In this document: in pieces, positions 1 to 4,731 of the stretch | Position numbering within the stretch: position 1 is the first letter of the stretch | Layout of the letters: each line of letters begins with the position of its first letter | Source of the DNA: Bacillota bacterium | Lineage (GTDB): Bacteria; Bacillota; Clostridia; Oscillospirales; Ruminococcaceae | DNA length: 6,058 nt | NCBI GenBank assembly: GCA_023439605.1 | Contig: JAEXNS010000094.1 | Location: 1-6,058 of the forward strand | Reading direction: 5' to 3' | Made by a program: the position numbers and the translations under genes | Notes under the pieces: generated by a model | Told to the model about the DNA's origin: nothing | Database searches by the model: none | What the model saw: the letters and a program-made list of their open reading frames with translations, nothing else

Positions 1-634
1 TACCTGTCCCACCATGAAGAACTAGAGGCATATCTCCTACTTTCCCTTTTACTGCTTCAAGAGTTTCAAAGCCTAAACCTGGCCAGTTTTCAGGATATTT
101 ACCGTGAATGTTACCTATTCCAGCAGCAAGCATTGTAACACCTAAATCAGCAATTGATTTACATTCGTCAGGATCAGCAAATTCACCTGTTCCTACAACA
201 CCATCTTCTTCTCCACCTATAGAACCAACTTCAGCTTCTATAGAAAGATTTTTTTCATTACATATTTTAACTAATTCTGTTGTTTTGGCAATATTCTCTT
301 CAATTGGGTAATGTGAACCATCAAACATTACAGAAGAAAAACCAGCTTCTATACATGCCATAGCACCATCAAATGAACCGTGATCCAAATGCAATGCAAC
401 AGGTACAGTTATTTTCAATTCTTCTAACATGCCATTTACCATACCAACAATAGTCTTGTAACCGCACATATATTTACCCGCACCTTCGGATACACCTAGT
501 ATAACTGGTGAATTTAACTCTTGTGCTGTTAATAATACAGCTTTAGTCCATTCTAGATTATTGATGTTGAATTGACCTACTGCATATTTACCTTCTCTTG
601 CTTTTGTAAGCATATCTTTAGCTGATACCAACAT
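1..634 (-). CDS. fba: Class II fructose-1,6-bisphosphate aldolase (3' end outside window)
   Basis: Catalyses reversible cleavage of fructose-1,6-bisphosphate to dihydroxyacetone phosphate and glyceraldehyde-3-phosphate in cytoplasmic glycolysis and gluconeogenesis; class II enzymes need a divalent metal, usually zinc. The 211 visible codons read MLVSAKDMLTKAREGKYAVG and onward, close to clostridial and Bacillus FbaA. Visible family motifs are GQFNINN near residue 20, LDHGS (catalytic Asp and first metal-binding His) near residue 83, EAEVGSIGGEED around 135-146, the metal-binding His in GNIHGKYP near 180, and LHGGTG at the cut end, holding the last metal His. FbaA proteins run about 285-310 residues, so roughly 75-100 are missing. 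The start is fixed by a strong GGAGGAA site 8 bases upstream of the ATG. It is separated from the XRE gene by a terminator and has its own promoter. The related tagatose-bisphosphate aldolases are the main alternative; the sequence looks more like glycolytic FbaA. Confidence 0.96.
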   Translation of the reverse strand, partial: MLVSAKDMLTKAREGKYAVGQFNINNLEWTKAVLLTAQELNSPVILGVSEGAGKYMCGYKTIVGMVNGMLEELKITVPVALHLDHGSFDGAMACIEAGFSSVMFDGSHYPIEENIAKTTELVKICNEKNLSIEAEVGSIGGEEDGVVGTGEFADPDECKSIADLGVTMLAAGIGNIHGKYPENWPGLGFETLEAVKGKVGDMPLVLHGGTG

Positions 635-662
635 TTAATTTATTCCTCCAAATTTGTAAATT

Positions 663-682
663 AATACTTTTAAACAAGTATT
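663..682 (-). repeat. AT-rich inverted repeat in the fba leader
   Basis: AATACTT (663-669) and AAGTATT (676-682) are exact 7-bp arms around a 6-base loop. If transcription starts from the promoter at 732-760, this hairpin lies in the roughly 90-base fba leader, about 30 bases upstream of the start codon and 14 bases before the ribosome binding site. Only one pair per arm is G-C, so the stem is weak. It might affect mRNA stability or bind a protein as DNA, but it could also be chance in AT-rich sequence. Confidence 0.35.
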
Positions 683-731
683 TTATTTAATTTAAAAAAC
701 AATAAATATATTTTTTAAATAGTCTGTTATA

Positions 732-760
732 ATTATAACTTATTATAAGAAAAAAATCAA
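732..760 (-). promoter_or_regulatory. Predicted sigma-A promoter of fba
   Basis: Read on the minus strand, a TTGATT -35 box (760-755) and a perfect TATAAT -10 box (737-732) are separated by 17 bases. Transcription would start near 725, giving a leader of about 90 bases before the fba ATG at 634. The near-consensus boxes fit a highly expressed glycolytic gene. The -35 box lies inside one copy of a 13-bp direct repeat. Confidence 0.7.
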
Positions 761-794
761 TTGTTTTATCAAAAAAATCAATTATACTTGATTT
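750..794 (-). promoter_or_regulatory. Repeated TTGATT half-sites upstream of fba, candidate operator
   Basis: The minus-strand 13-mer AATTGATTTTTTT occurs twice without mismatch, at 762-750 and 783-771. The copies are offset by 21 bp, about two helical turns. The downstream copy contains the -35 box. The upstream copy is also one arm of an inverted repeat, AAATCAA (775-781) and TTGATTT (788-794), with a 6-bp spacer. Three half-sites on one face of the helix suggest a dimeric or cooperative regulator; phased A-tracts giving a bent UP-like element are the alternative. No known operator consensus is recognised. Confidence 0.4.
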
Positions 795-827
795 ATAAAA
801 TATAAGTTAATTTTTTTAATTAATCTC

Positions 828-858
828 AAAAAAATAACGGTAATCTTTTAAATTACCG
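828..858 (-). terminator. Rho-independent terminator after the XRE gene
   Basis: A perfect 7-bp stem with arms at 838-844 and 852-858 and a 7-base loop is followed on the minus strand by TTATTTTTTT (837-828). It lies 17 bases past the stop codon of the XRE regulator and separates it from fba. On the plus strand the stem is followed by C and six T, so it could work in both directions, though no plus-strand gene in the window would use it. Confidence 0.8.
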
Positions 859-874
859 CTTTTTTATAAATGAA

Positions 875-1672
875 TTATTTTTTTATTAAAGTATTTATAG
901 TTGTATAGTAAAAAGGTATAGTTAAAAATATAAGCCAACCTGGATGCCATAAATTTAATGTAAAACCAGATATTAAGTAAATTAATGTTGCTAAAACAGG
1001 ATAACAGAAAGTATTCAAGTTTTTTGTTTGACAAGCAGTAATTGTTGTATAGTATAGGGGTATAGTAAGAAACATAAGCCACATAGGATGCCACCAATTA
1101 AACATACTTCCTGTAATAACGTACATCAATGCAACAAATAGAGGATATGGGAAAGCATATAAAGCTTTATAATTTATATTTTCACCTATATTAACCTCTT
1201 GATTATTTTTGTTTTTTATTATATTTTCCTCTTCATAAACCTCAAAGTTTAAATTTTCATATATATTTTTTGGTATTTCTTCTTCTTTTTCAATAAAAGG
1301 TTTTTGAGGATATTTTTCTTCTACCTTTATTTTTTGTGCCTGTGAATAAACTGGTTCTTGCATTCTCATTATATTTTCATCTTTTTCTTCTGAACTTGAT
1401 TTTTTAAAAAAATCTTTTTTTAAACTAACTGATTTTCTTGATTTTATATTTTCACTCTTTATTACATCTATCTCAAAAATCTCATCAAGAGAAACATTAT
1501 ATAGTTTAGCGAGTGAAATTAGATTTTCGGTATCAGGTGATGCTTCAGCTCGTTCCCATTTAGAAACAGCTTGTCGGCTTATTCCCAATTTTTCAGCTAA
1601 TTCTTCTTGAGAATAACCATATTTTTTTCTTAAATTCAATAATTTATTTGCAACATCTACGTTCATATTCAT
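875..1672 (-). CDS. XRE-family regulator with duplicated C-terminal membrane units
   Basis: A predicted membrane-tethered transcription regulator of about 265 residues. Residues 9-65 are a Cro/C1-type helix-turn-helix (SQEELAEKLGISRQAVSKWE, with recognition helix about 31-42). Residues 70-172 form a charged, low-complexity Lys/Glu/Asn linker. From 176 two 48-residue units follow, each made of a hydrophobic stretch, a conserved WHP motif (194-196 and 242-244), Trp-Leu, then FLTIPxYYTTI. Together they should give two to four membrane passes with the HTH in the cytoplasm. XRE proteins with WHPxWLxFLTIPxYY tails are known in Firmicutes, but I know of no defined ligand or target. Start choice: the ATG at 1678 touches its only purine-rich site, so the ATG at 1672 (or 1666), downstream of AGGATGGT, is more likely; the longer form adds Met-Val. 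It has its own promoter and terminator and is probably a single-gene unit. Confidence 0.85.
   Translation of the reverse strand: MNMNVDVANKLLNLRKKYGYSQEELAEKLGISRQAVSKWERAEASPDTENLISLAKLYNVSLDEIFEIDVIKSENIKSRKSVSLKKDFFKKSSSEEKDENIMRMQEPVYSQAQKIKVEEKYPQKPFIEKEEEIPKNIYENLNFEVYEEENIIKNKNNQEVNIGENINYKALYAFPYPLFVALMYVITGSMFNWWHPMWLMFLTIPLYYTTITACQTKNLNTFCYPVLATLIYLISGFTLNLWHPGWLIFLTIPFYYTTINTLIKK
878..1147 (-). repeat. Tandem intragenic duplication in the XRE gene (144-bp period)
   Basis: The 3' part of the gene is two copies of a 144-bp unit, 1147-1004 and 1003-878 (the last copy lacks its final six codons). On the plus strand, TTGTATAGTA begins both 901 and 1045, and ATAAGCCA and GGATGCCA recur at the same 144-bp offset. 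In protein, YPLFVALMYVITG aligns with YPVLATLIYLISG, and WHPMWLMFLTIPLYYTTI with WHPGWLIFLTIPFYYTTI. DNA similarity persists at bases that do not change the residue, so the duplication is probably fairly recent or kept similar by recombination. Confidence 0.8.
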
Positions 1673-1673
1673 T

Positions 1674-1681
1674 ACCATCCT
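1674..1681 (-). promoter_or_regulatory. Ribosome binding site that decides the XRE start
   Basis: The minus-strand octamer AGGATGGT resembles AGGAGGT with one extra base change. Its AGGA core overlaps the ATG at 1678, leaving no spacing for that codon. It sits 5 bases before the ATG at 1672 and about 8-11 before the ATG at 1666. The annotated start at 1672 follows from this; 1666 is nearly as good. Confidence 0.5.
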
Positions 1682-1718
1682 TTTCTCTTTGAATTTAGTT
1701 TATATTTTTCTTATCTTT

Positions 1719-1747
1719 ATTATACATATAAATCTAAAAACTTTCTA
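1719..1747 (-). promoter_or_regulatory. Predicted promoter of the XRE gene
   Basis: On the minus strand TAGAAA (1747-1742, four of six matches to the -35 consensus) and TATAAT (1724-1719) are separated by 17 bases, placing the transcript start near 1712 and a leader of about 40 bases. It lies just after the terminator of the upstream lipoprotein gene, consistent with independent transcription. The -10 box is strong and the -35 box only fair. Confidence 0.55.
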
Positions 1748-1766
1748 TACATTTTAATATACATTT

Positions 1767-1811
1767 ATAAAAAATATTTTCGCAACCAATAGTTGCGAAA
1801 ATATTTTTTAT
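1767..1811 (-). terminator. Terminator with a perfect 20-bp stem after the small lipoprotein gene
   Basis: The arms at 1767-1786 and 1792-1811 are exact reverse complements of 20 bp around a 5-base loop. The GC-containing core (CGCAAC with GTTGCG) is nearest the loop, and A/T-rich flanks supply the U-tract on either strand. On the minus strand transcription ends in TTTT followed by TTATAAATG. The stem begins inside the last codon and covers the stop codon of the lipoprotein gene (stop at 1810-1808). Its symmetry means it could also work in the other direction. Confidence 0.85.
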
Positions 1812-2485
1812 TGTTCATAAGCTCCATCATAAAGATAAAATTCACCATCTATTTTAAAAATATACCATTTCATCTCAAATTCTTCCGTACCTAGTTTACC
1901 CTGAACTCTTTCAATTACGCTTATTTCATATGCATCCTCTAATTTTATTGATTTACCAAATGTGCTGTTAATAGTTTCATTTGTATCTTTTAACAATTCA
2001 TCTGCCAATTGAACTGCATATTCATAAGTCAATAATATATCAAAATCCTCACCAAAATTTTCTTTATAATAATTTTGCATATCCTTCATATATTCGACTT
2101 TGGATATTTTTTCTTTTTCCATGTCTTTTTCTAATCTTTCTTTATAAAAATCAGCATATTTAGAAAAACATTTATCAAAGTCAACTTTTTTTATTCCATC
2201 ATAATATGTATTAAGTAAGTCTAATGATAACTTTTTCATAGATTCAAAATCATCATTTTTTCTCTTTTTATTTATTTCTGGATTTACTTTATCTAAATCT
2301 ACATTAGGCAATTGCGTTGAACTTTGATTTCCACTTAATTCAGTTGAACCTTCATTTTTACTTATTTCAGTTGAATTTGCAACTGATTGACTAGAATTAC
2401 TATCAGCTTTTTTTTCTTCACCATCACATGATGACATACTTATAAGAATGGCGGATATAGATAATAACAAAATTAACTTTTTCAT
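1808..2485 (-). CDS. Small predicted lipoprotein, function unknown
   Basis: A 225-residue protein with a typical lipoprotein signal: MKK, a hydrophobic core at about 4-17, then MSSC with the lipidated Cys at 20. Met in the position usually held by Leu makes the lipobox imperfect but acceptable. Residues 21-64 are a Ser/Asn/Glu-rich spacer with a 9-residue repeat from 38 (STEISKNEG, STELSGNQS, then the degenerate STQLPNVDL), likely a flexible wall-spanning stalk. Residues 80-225 look like one compact domain: a helical, charged first half, then alternating strands ending in EMKWYIFKIDGEFYLYDG. That ending resembles the last strands of NTF2-like or cystatin-like domains of clostridial lipoproteins, but this is only an impression. 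The start is supported by AAAGGAG 6 bases upstream of the ATG. It follows another lipoprotein gene across a 228-bp gap and ends in a strong terminator. I do not recognise a specific family. Confidence 0.85.
   Translation of the reverse strand: MKKLILLLSISAILISMSSCDGEEKKADSNSSQSVANSTEISKNEGSTELSGNQSSTQLPNVDLDKVNPEINKKRKNDDFESMKKLSLDLLNTYYDGIKKVDFDKCFSKYADFYKERLEKDMEKEKISKVEYMKDMQNYYKENFGEDFDILLTYEYAVQLADELLKDTNETINSTFGKSIKLEDAYEISVIERVQGKLGTEEFEMKWYIFKIDGEFYLYDGAYEQ
2294..2374 (-). repeat. Three 27-bp tandem repeats in the lipoprotein stalk
   Basis: Units at 2374-2348, 2347-2321 and 2320-2294 each start with TCAAC and encode nine residues beginning Ser-Thr-(Glu/Gln)-(Ile/Leu). The first two match at 22 of 27 bases. 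The third is conserved only over about its first four codons. The in-frame period keeps the reading frame if copy number changes, as is common in surface-protein stalks. Confidence 0.7.
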
Positions 2486-2578
2486 ACTTTACTCCTTTAA
2501 TACAACTCCTACCAATCTATTAATACTACTAATATTCTAAAATACTTGATTGAATGTTACTGTCAGCTATATGTATAA

Positions 2579-2641
2579 GGCGGAGATATTTTACCGAAGG
2601 TCCAGGGCGATCGGAAAGCCCGGTCGACTCCGCAGAGTCGA
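2579..2641. other. GC-rich, hairpin-rich intergenic element of unknown type
   Basis: About 63 bases of clearly raised GC content inside a very AT-rich 228-bp gap between two lipoprotein genes. It is dense in complementary segments: a 7-bp hairpin TCGACTC-CGCA-GAGTCGA (2624-2630 with 2635-2641), GCGGAG with CTCCGC (2580-2585 with 2628-2633), GGGC with GCCC (2605-2608 with 2618-2621, extendable to CC/GG past one bulged A), and ACC-GAA-GGT (2593-2601). No T-run follows on either strand, so it is not an intrinsic terminator. No convincing gene lies within it. Possible identities are a structured leader of the downstream lipoprotein mRNA (minus strand), a small RNA, or one copy of a dispersed intergenic repeat. 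I cannot match it from memory to a riboswitch, SRP RNA, tRNA or ribozyme family. The transcribed strand is not determined. No clear promoter for the downstream gene was found in the gap; a TATACT at 2699-2694 (minus) with a poor -35 box would place this element in its leader. Confidence 0.5.
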
Positions 2642-2713
2642 AATCCTTGCAATACTAAACTCCATAAGAAATAAAGTGTTTTAGAGTCTAAATAGTATAA
2701 AGTAGAAATCCTT
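2637..2713. repeat. 12-bp near-repeat and 13-bp palindrome beside the GC-rich element
   Basis: GTCGAAATCCTT (2637-2648) at the edge of the GC-rich element recurs with one change as GTAGAAATCCTT (2702-2713), ending exactly at the stop codon of the LRR gene. Between them lies the palindrome TTTAGA-G-TCTAAA (2680-2692). The copies do not flank the GC-rich element, so they are not its target-site duplication. The palindrome could be a small operator, but chance is possible. Confidence 0.4.
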
Positions 2714-3550
2714 TTATTTAATTCTAAATTCAATTTTATTTTTCACTGCATAATCTTCCATAGCAGTTCCAGAAGGTGCTTCTATAAACAATGCCTCATT
2801 ACACATTTCAAAAGCATATTGTCCTATATTTTGTATGCTTTCTGTTGCATAAACTCGCTTTAGCTTTTCACATCTGTTAAAAGCACAATCACCTATTTTT
2901 ACAACACTATTTGGTAAGTCAATTTGTTCTAATTTATTACATTTAAAAAATGCCCATTCTTTTATCTCTGAAACTGAACTAGGTATTAATATTTTTTCAA
3001 ATGTATCATTATTTGAAAAAGAAAATTTCCCTATTATCTGCACACTATTTGGAATGCTATAGTCAGAAACATCTTTTTGAGAAGGAATTTGAATTAAAGT
3101 TTTTTTCTCTTTATCAAATATTACTCCATCCAAGCTTGAATATTTTGAGTTATCAGTACTTACTTCAATCACTTTTAATCCTTTGCACGTGTTGAAACCA
3201 CTATCACATATACTAATTATATTATTCAAAATAGTTATTTTATTCACAGTATCAGGAGCTTCAAATTTACTTTCTCCAATTGTAGAAATAGGAACACCAT
3301 CTATTTCTGTTGGAATTACTATTTCACTTTTACTTCCGATATATTTTGTTAAAACAAGTGAGCCCTTATTTATTTCTGATTCTTTGTATTCAAACTCATC
3401 TTTTGACTCATCTAAGTTACTACTCATCAATATCTCTTTTGTATTTTTCTGTGTATCAATAGACTCTTGCCCTGTTTTCTTTGATTTACAAGAACTCAAT
3501 CCACCGATTAATAAAGTTAACACAAGTACAAATGTTATTATCTTTCGCAT
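2714..3550 (-). CDS. BspA-like leucine-rich-repeat (LRR_5) lipoprotein
   Basis: A 278-residue predicted surface lipoprotein. Residues 1-20 are a signal peptide (MRK, then a hydrophobic core) ending in the good lipobox LSSC, with Cys 21 as the lipid anchor. Residues 22-62 are a hydrophilic spacer. From about 63 the chain carries BspA/LRR_5-type repeats: IVIPTEIDGVPISTIG (77-92), YSIPNSVQIIGKFSF (164-178), ILIPSSVSEIKEWAFFKC (187-204), IDLPNSVVKIGDCAFNRC (210-227) and VYATESIQNIGQYAFEMC (233-250). Each has the hallmark (I/L)P-x-S-V-x-x-I-G-x-x-A-F-x-x-C followed by xxLxxI. Residues 131-157 break the pattern with an insert (SSLDGVIFDKEKKTLIQIPS) common in this family. Such proteins usually bind host, matrix or other cells, but a ligand cannot be inferred. 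The start is supported by AAGGAG 10 bases upstream. It lies 89 bp after hemW with a possible promoter of its own. No terminator is evident after it. Confidence 0.92.
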   Translation of the reverse strand: MRKIITFVLVLTLLIGGLSSCKSKKTGQESIDTQKNTKEILMSSNLDESKDEFEYKESEINKGSLVLTKYIGSKSEIVIPTEIDGVPISTIGESKFEAPDTVNKITILNNIISICDSGFNTCKGLKVIEVSTDNSKYSSLDGVIFDKEKKTLIQIPSQKDVSDYSIPNSVQIIGKFSFSNNDTFEKILIPSSVSEIKEWAFFKCNKLEQIDLPNSVVKIGDCAFNRCEKLKRVYATESIQNIGQYAFEMCNEALFIEAPSGTAMEDYAVKNKIEFRIK

Positions 3551-3595
3551 TTTACTCTATCTCCTTATTCATTTTTTAAGCTAAATTGAAATATA

Positions 3596-3623
3596 ATTAT
3601 ATAAAATAAAACAATACTCCCAA
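3596..3623 (-). promoter_or_regulatory. Possible promoter of the LRR lipoprotein gene
   Basis: On the minus strand TTGGGA (3623-3618, four of six matches) and a perfect TATAAT (3601-3596) are separated by 16 bases in the gap after hemW. The transcript would start near 3589 with a leader of about 40 bases. No terminator separates hemW from this gene, so read-through from the lepA operon is also possible. TATAAT is expected by chance fairly often in such AT-rich DNA. Confidence 0.45.
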
Positions 3624-3639
3624 ATATATTTTATTTAAA

Positions 3640-4731
3640 CTAAAACAACAACGAAGATATAACTGAATTAGAAACCAAAAAACCTTTTTTTGTCAAAAAT
3701 AATCTATCGTTTTTTAATTCAATTAATCCTGCTTTTTGTAACATACTTATATTTTTAAAATTTTCTAAAGCTACCTTTTTTAAATTTATACCTTTAGAAA
3801 GTCTTAATTTCAACATCATTTTTTCAAAAAAATCACCAGGATTTTCTTCTGTAACTATTTCTTTTTGTGCAATTGTTGACATAAATTTATCAATACTTCT
3901 CTCTACTTCAAATCTCTTTCCATTTAAATAAGAATGTGCAGAAGGACCGACTCCTAAATATTCTTCACAGTTCCAATATTTTAGATTATGCTTACTTTCA
4001 TAATTTTTTTTTGAAAAGTTAGATATTTCATATTGATTAAAACCATACTTTTTCAAAGATTCTACTGCCAATAAATACATATCAGCAATAGTATCTTCAT
4101 CTGGTAATGCTAGCTTATTTAAAATTCGACTATATGGTGTTTTATTTTCAATCTTTAAAATATATGCAGAAATATGTTTTATAGGTAAACTACATAATTT
4201 TTCTATTGAATAATTTAAGGATTCAAAACTTTGTTCAGAAATACCAATCATTAAATCACAGGATATATTTTCAATTCCAATTTCATAGGCAGTTTCAACC
4301 ACTTTTTCTGCTTTGCTATAATTATGGATCCTACCTAATATTTCTAACTCACTATCTATACAAGACTGAACCCCAAACGATAATCTATTTACATCATTTT
4401 TCTTCAAAGAACTTAATTTTTTCTTGTCTATAGTTTCTGGATTTACTTCTAAAGTTATTTCTGTTGAATTACTTAAATAATACTTGGACAACTCATTTAA
4501 AATATTGTAGATATTTTTTTCAGGCAAAAGAGATGGTGTTCCTCCCCCAAAATATATTGTATCAAAATTAACATCAAATTTTTCTGTATAGTATTTCACA
4601 TTTCTTATAATTGCTTCAGTATACTTATCAAAGTACTCATCACAAACCTTTATAGAATAAAAATCACAATAAGGACATTTATTCATACAAAACGGTACAT
4701 GGATATATAATCCTATATTTTTTCTAAACAT
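3640..4731 (-). CDS. hemW: Heme chaperone HemW (radical SAM, HemN-like)
   Basis: A 363-residue radical-SAM family protein, near the usual 375-390. The cluster-binding motif is CMNKCPYC (Cys 15, 19, 22), followed by Asp-Phe. Phe where true coproporphyrinogen dehydrogenase HemN has a fourth Cys (C-x3-C-x2-C-x-C) marks the HemW branch, which binds heme and passes it to target proteins rather than oxidising coproporphyrinogen. Other motifs are GGGTPS (62-67, SAM binding), EVNPE (95-99), RLSFGVQS (116-123), YEISNF (234-239), HNLKYW (248-253) and LGVGPSAHS (259-267). The C-terminal HemN_C region includes EKMMLKLRLSKGI (303-315) and a winged-helix end at about 330-363. The ATG overlaps the last 8 bases of the upstream gene and lacks a clear Shine-Dalgarno site, which suggests translational coupling. 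The next Met (16) lies inside the cysteine motif, so this start is secure. Older annotations often call such genes hemN. Confidence 0.95.
   Translation of the reverse strand: MFRKNIGLYIHVPFCMNKCPYCDFYSIKVCDEYFDKYTEAIIRNVKYYTEKFDVNFDTIYFGGGTPSLLPEKNIYNILNELSKYYLSNSTEITLEVNPETIDKKKLSSLKKNDVNRLSFGVQSCIDSELEILGRIHNYSKAEKVVETAYEIGIENISCDLMIGISEQSFESLNYSIEKLCSLPIKHISAYILKIENKTPYSRILNKLALPDEDTIADMYLLAVESLKKYGFNQYEISNFSKKNYESKHNLKYWNCEEYLGVGPSAHSYLNGKRFEVERSIDKFMSTIAQKEIVTEENPGDFFEKMMLKLRLSKGINLKKVALENFKNISMLQKAGLIELKNDRLFLTKKGFLVSNSVISSLLF

Noticed and set aside
108..311. 67-codon plus-strand open frame
   Set aside because: It lies entirely antisense to the conserved fba gene, lacks a ribosome binding site and has a low-complexity Ser/Pro-rich product.
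864..1097. 77-codon minus-strand open frame with a hydrophobic product
   Set aside because: It is a frame-shifted reading of the XRE membrane repeats; its own internal similarity only reflects the 144-bp DNA duplication.
2624..2641. The 7-bp hairpin as an intrinsic terminator for the LRR gene
   Set aside because: Neither strand has a T-run after the stem; the minus strand continues into CCGGGC and the plus strand into AATCCTTGC.
2579..2648. tRNA, SRP RNA, hammerhead ribozyme, or guanidine/SAM-type riboswitch
   Set aside because: Short resemblances exist (GAGTCGAAATCC to a T-arm, GGAAAGCCCGG to riboswitch cores), but the required acceptor stem, catalytic core or junction motifs are absent, and the adjacent genes are not typical riboswitch targets.
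2591..2665. 24-codon minus-strand ORF starting MEFSIARIS across the GC-rich element
   Set aside because: It has no ribosome binding site, and its product is compositionally odd. The other open minus-strand frame (GFRLCGVDRAF and onward) lacks an ATG. Both are better explained by a GC-rich element with few stop codons.
3183..3584. 133-codon plus-strand open frame, hydrophobic
   Set aside because: It is antisense to the signal peptide and first repeats of the LRR lipoprotein, which is a clear family member with a good ribosome binding site.
1981..4433. Short plus-strand frames at 1981-2163, 3001-3195 and 4206-4433
   Set aside because: All are antisense to well-supported minus-strand genes, with no family resemblance or translation signals.
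3640..4731. Oxygen-independent coproporphyrinogen III dehydrogenase (HemN)
   Set aside because: The cluster motif is followed by Asp-Phe rather than x-Cys, and the length and lepA linkage are those of HemW.
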